Assembly (NCBI GenBank): GCA_900316105.1
Contig: ONBR01000025.1
Span: 1-38,246 of the forward strand
Reading direction: 5' to 3'
From: an uncultured Olsenella sp.
Lineage (GTDB): Bacteria > Actinomycetota > Coriobacteriia > Coriobacteriales > Atopobiaceae
Length of the DNA stretch: 38,246 nucleotides
A model generated the notes under the pieces. That model was not told the origin of the DNA. It did not search any database and saw only the letters and a list, made by a program, of their open reading frames with translations. Shown piece by piece: positions 36,202 through 38,246 of this stretch (position 1 is its first letter; each line of letters starts with the position of its first letter). The translations under genes and the position numbers were made by a program.

Positions 36202-38040
36202 ATGCTTCAAGAGAAGATCCGCAACATTGCAATCATCGCCCATGTCGATCATGGCAAGACCACCCTGGTTGACCAGATGCTCAAGGCAACCAACGCCTTC
36301 CGCGAGAATCAGCAGGTGCAGGAGCGCATCCTGGACTCCAACGACCAGGAGCGCGAGCGTGGCATCACCATTCTGGCAAAGAACATCTCCATCGTGTACC
36401 AGGGCGTGAAGATCAACGTCATCGACACCCCTGGCCACGCGGACTTTGGTGGCGAGGTCGAGCGCGTGCTCAAGATGGCCGACGGCGCCCTCCTTTTGGT
36501 TGACGCTGCCGAGGGTCCCATGCCCCAGACGCGTTTCGTCCTGCGCCATGCCATCGACGCCCACCTGGCCATCATGGTCGTCATCAACAAGATTGACCGT
36601 GACGGCGCAAACCCCGAGAAGGCTCTCAACGACTGCCTGGACCTGATGATGGACCTGGGCGCCTCCGACGAGCAGCTCGAGTTTGCCATGGAGCACGTCG
36701 TGTATGCCTCTGCCGTCAACGGCTTTGCCCGTCTTGACCCCGAGGATGGCAACATGGACATGAAGCCCCTCATGGACATGATCGTCGACGCTCTGCCCGC
36801 CCCTGACGTGGACGTGGATGGCCCCCTGGCCATGCAGTGCGTGACAGTCGATCACTCCGACTATGTCGGCCGTATTGGCGTCGGCCGCATCTACTCCGGC
36901 ACCATTCACGACGGTGACCAGATTCTGGTCGTAAAGAATGACGGTAGTCGCAGGATGAGCCAGGTCAAGCAGCTCTATACCTTTGACTACCTGGGTCGCA
37001 AGGAGTGCACCGAGGCACAGGCTGGCGATATCGCTGCAGTCGTGGGACTTGACTCCACCGACATCGGCGACGTCTATACCGATCCCGAAAATCCCGTCGA
37101 GCTTGACCCCATCGAGATCGACCCGCCCACCCTTGCCATTGTCTTTGAGCCTTCCACCTCGCCCCTCGTCGGTCGTGAGGGTGACATCGTTGGCGGCCGC
37201 CAGCTCAAGGAGCGCCTGGCTGCCGAGGCCGAGAGCAACGTTACGCTCAAGATCGAGGAGACCGAGGACAAGACTGGTACCGAGGTGTCCGGTCGAGGCA
37301 TCCTCCAGCTCTCCGTTCTCATGGAGACCATGCGTCGTGAGGGCTTCGAATTCCAGGTTGGTCGTCCCCGCGTCCTCTTCAAGAAGGACGAGAACGGCGA
37401 GCGCCTTGAGCCTATCGAGCAGGCCGTCGTAGAGTGCCCCAACGAGTACTCCGGCAAGGTCATCGAGGTCTTTGGCAACGAGGGTGGCACCATGAGCAAC
37501 ATGGTGGCCGGTATTCAGCAGACACACCTGGAGTTCGAGATTCCCACTCGTGGCATCATGGGTCTGAAGACCCGCATCATGAACGTTACTCACGGTGAGG
37601 GCGTCTTCTACCACAACTTCCTGAAGTATGGTCCCTTTGCTGGCGAGATTGGTGGTCGCCAGAACGGCGCCATGATTTCCATGTCCACGGAGAAGGCAGT
37701 CGCCTATGCATTGGGTACCCTCCAGGAGCGTGGCACCCTCTTCGTCGAGCCTGGTACTGACTGTTATGAGGGCATGCTTGTGGGAGAACGTTCCAAGCCC
37801 GGCGACATGGTGGTCAACATCGCCCGTACCAAGAGCCTGGGCAACCAGCGCAGTTCTACGGCAGATATCGCAGTTCAGCTCACTCCGCCAAGGTCTTTCA
37901 CGCTTGAGGAGGCCCTCGAGTACATCATGGACGACGAGCTCGTCGAAATCACTCCCAAGAGCATTCGTATGCGTAAGCGCATCCTAAACGAGACAGACCG
38001 TCGTAAGTGGCGAGTCCGCCACGGTCTGGTTGATAAGTAG
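36202..38040 (+). CDS. typA: Ribosome-associated GTPase TypA/BipA
   Basis: The protein has 612 residues from the ATG preceded by AGAGGAACGC; the reading frame extends 23 codons further upstream without a good start. GTPase motifs are HVDHGKTT (G1), ERGITI (G2), DTPGHADFGGEVERVL (G3) and NKIDRDGANPEKAL (G4). EF-G-like domains III/V and the BipA C-terminal domain follow, with the ending EDALEYI-type motif (TLEEALEYIMDDELVEITPKS) and RMRKRIL. TypA binds ribosomes and aids 50S assembly or growth under stress and cold. A terminator follows. Confidence 0.97.
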   Translation: MLQEKIRNIAIIAHVDHGKTTLVDQMLKATNAFRENQQVQERILDSNDQERERGITILAKNISIVYQGVKINVIDTPGHADFGGEVERVLKMADGALLLVDAAEGPMPQTRFVLRHAIDAHLAIMVVINKIDRDGANPEKALNDCLDLMMDLGASDEQLEFAMEHVVYASAVNGFARLDPEDGNMDMKPLMDMIVDALPAPDVDVDGPLAMQCVTVDHSDYVGRIGVGRIYSGTIHDGDQILVVKNDGSRRMSQVKQLYTFDYLGRKECTEAQAGDIAAVVGLDSTDIGDVYTDPENPVELDPIEIDPPTLAIVFEPSTSPLVGREGDIVGGRQLKERLAAEAESNVTLKIEETEDKTGTEVSGRGILQLSVLMETMRREGFEFQVGRPRVLFKKDENGERLEPIEQAVVECPNEYSGKVIEVFGNEGGTMSNMVAGIQQTHLEFEIPTRGIMGLKTRIMNVTHGEGVFYHNFLKYGPFAGEIGGRQNGAMISMSTEKAVAYALGTLQERGTLFVEPGTDCYEGMLVGERSKPGDMVVNIARTKSLGNQRSSTADIAVQLTPPRSFTLEEALEYIMDDELVEITPKSIRMRKRILNETDRRKWRVRHGLVDK

Positions 38041-38080
38041 GGGCCTGGCAAACAAGCAACTATATAAGTAAGGGTCATCC

Positions 38081-38111
38081 ATGGCTGGCACCTTGTGTGC
38101 CAGCCATTTCT
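38081..38111 (+). terminator. Rho-independent terminator after typA
   Basis: ATGGCTGGCAC (38081-38091) and GTGCCAGCCAT (38097-38107) form a perfect 11-bp stem with a 5-base loop. The stem runs into TTTCTAT, a short T-rich tail. Confidence 0.75.
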
Positions 38112-38246
38112 ATGTCGCGAAGAAAAACAAAATGATTAATTATGTGTAAACTGTGAACTTGCCGAAAGTCGCCCCGACGTCGCGCCCGAGTGCGTAATAT
38201 GTTTCTTCGCGCCGCGGCGGGGCAAGGCCCCGAGAGCGGCGGCGAA
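38112..38246 (+). promoter_or_regulatory. Promoter-like region and GC-rich structured leader at the window edge
   Basis: TAATAT at 38195-38200 in the context GCGTAATAT is followed by TTCTTCGCG, echoing the tRNA operon promoter (GCGTAATAT…CTTCTCGCG). No good -35 box is visible at 17 bp. After it, CGCCGC and GCGGCG flank GGGGC-AAG-GCCCC (about 38210-38243), a nested GC-rich stem-loop. This looks like the leader of a gene or stable RNA beyond the window. Confidence 0.4.

Noticed and set aside
36145..37614. Minus-strand open frame of 489 codons opposite typA
   Set aside because: It lies wholly inside the typA gene on the opposite strand, with a composition (many Val, Leu, Asp and His) typical of antisense shadows.

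Overview
The window is the replication-origin region of a high-GC Gram-positive-type bacterium. I infer the actinobacterial class Coriobacteriia (Olsenella/Atopobium-like), from the gene order jag-yidC-yidD-rnpA-rpmH / oriC / dnaA-dnaN-recF-DUF721-gyrB-gyrA, the short-form GyrB, the DUF721 gene after recF, the MetH split into a core protein and a separate activation protein, and the high GC content. The class assignment is inference; a 16S or DnaA search would settle it.

Layout. 1-103: right end of an IS3-family insertion sequence, ending 7 bp from the jag stop codon. 111-2263 (minus): jag, yidC, yidD, rnpA, rpmH, the usual protein-insertion/RNase P/L34 operon. 2264-2615: a gene-free, AT-richer stretch where coding direction flips; it holds a perfect 15-bp inverted repeat and repeated TGTTGAAA-type motifs. 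2616-3764: an unfamiliar protein with a GHKL-type ATPase domain and a winged helix, sitting inside the origin region. 3883-13559: dnaA, dnaN, recF, a DUF721 (DciA-like) gene, gyrB, gyrA. DnaA has an altered recognition motif (GGRSHATV instead of GGRDHTTV), I see no canonical TTATCCACA box, and the variant TTTTCAACA lies on both sides of the GHKL gene.

13691-18784: a minus-strand bifunctional-nuclease-family gene, then a plus-strand cassette DUF4358 - MBOAT acyltransferase - DHHW protein - SGNH-like protein, which looks like a surface polysaccharide O-acylation unit. 18812-19110: a self-contained tRNA-Ile(GAU)/tRNA-Ala(UGC) operon with its own promoter and terminator and no rRNA genes. 19221-21386: three tightly packed genes of unknown role (coiled coil with a J-like HPD segment, HIRAN domain, Sel1 repeats); this is the best candidate for an undescribed system. 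21541-21643: a structured intergenic element between convergent genes.

21670-29458: an ABC exporter and an RpiR/SIS regulator on minus, divergent from gnd and L-ascorbate PTS genes (ulaC, ulaA, ulaB) plus the lactonase ulaG. The later ula genes (ulaD/E/F) are absent here and a 6-phosphogluconate dehydrogenase heads the operon. 29582-33706: metF, the methionine synthase activation protein and metH form a methyl-transfer operon. 33749-35479 (minus): NUDIX hydrolase and MFS transporter. 35580-36041: small unknown protein. 36202-38040: typA/bipA. The window ends with a terminator and a promoter-like, GC-rich structured leader, probably of a gene beyond the edge.
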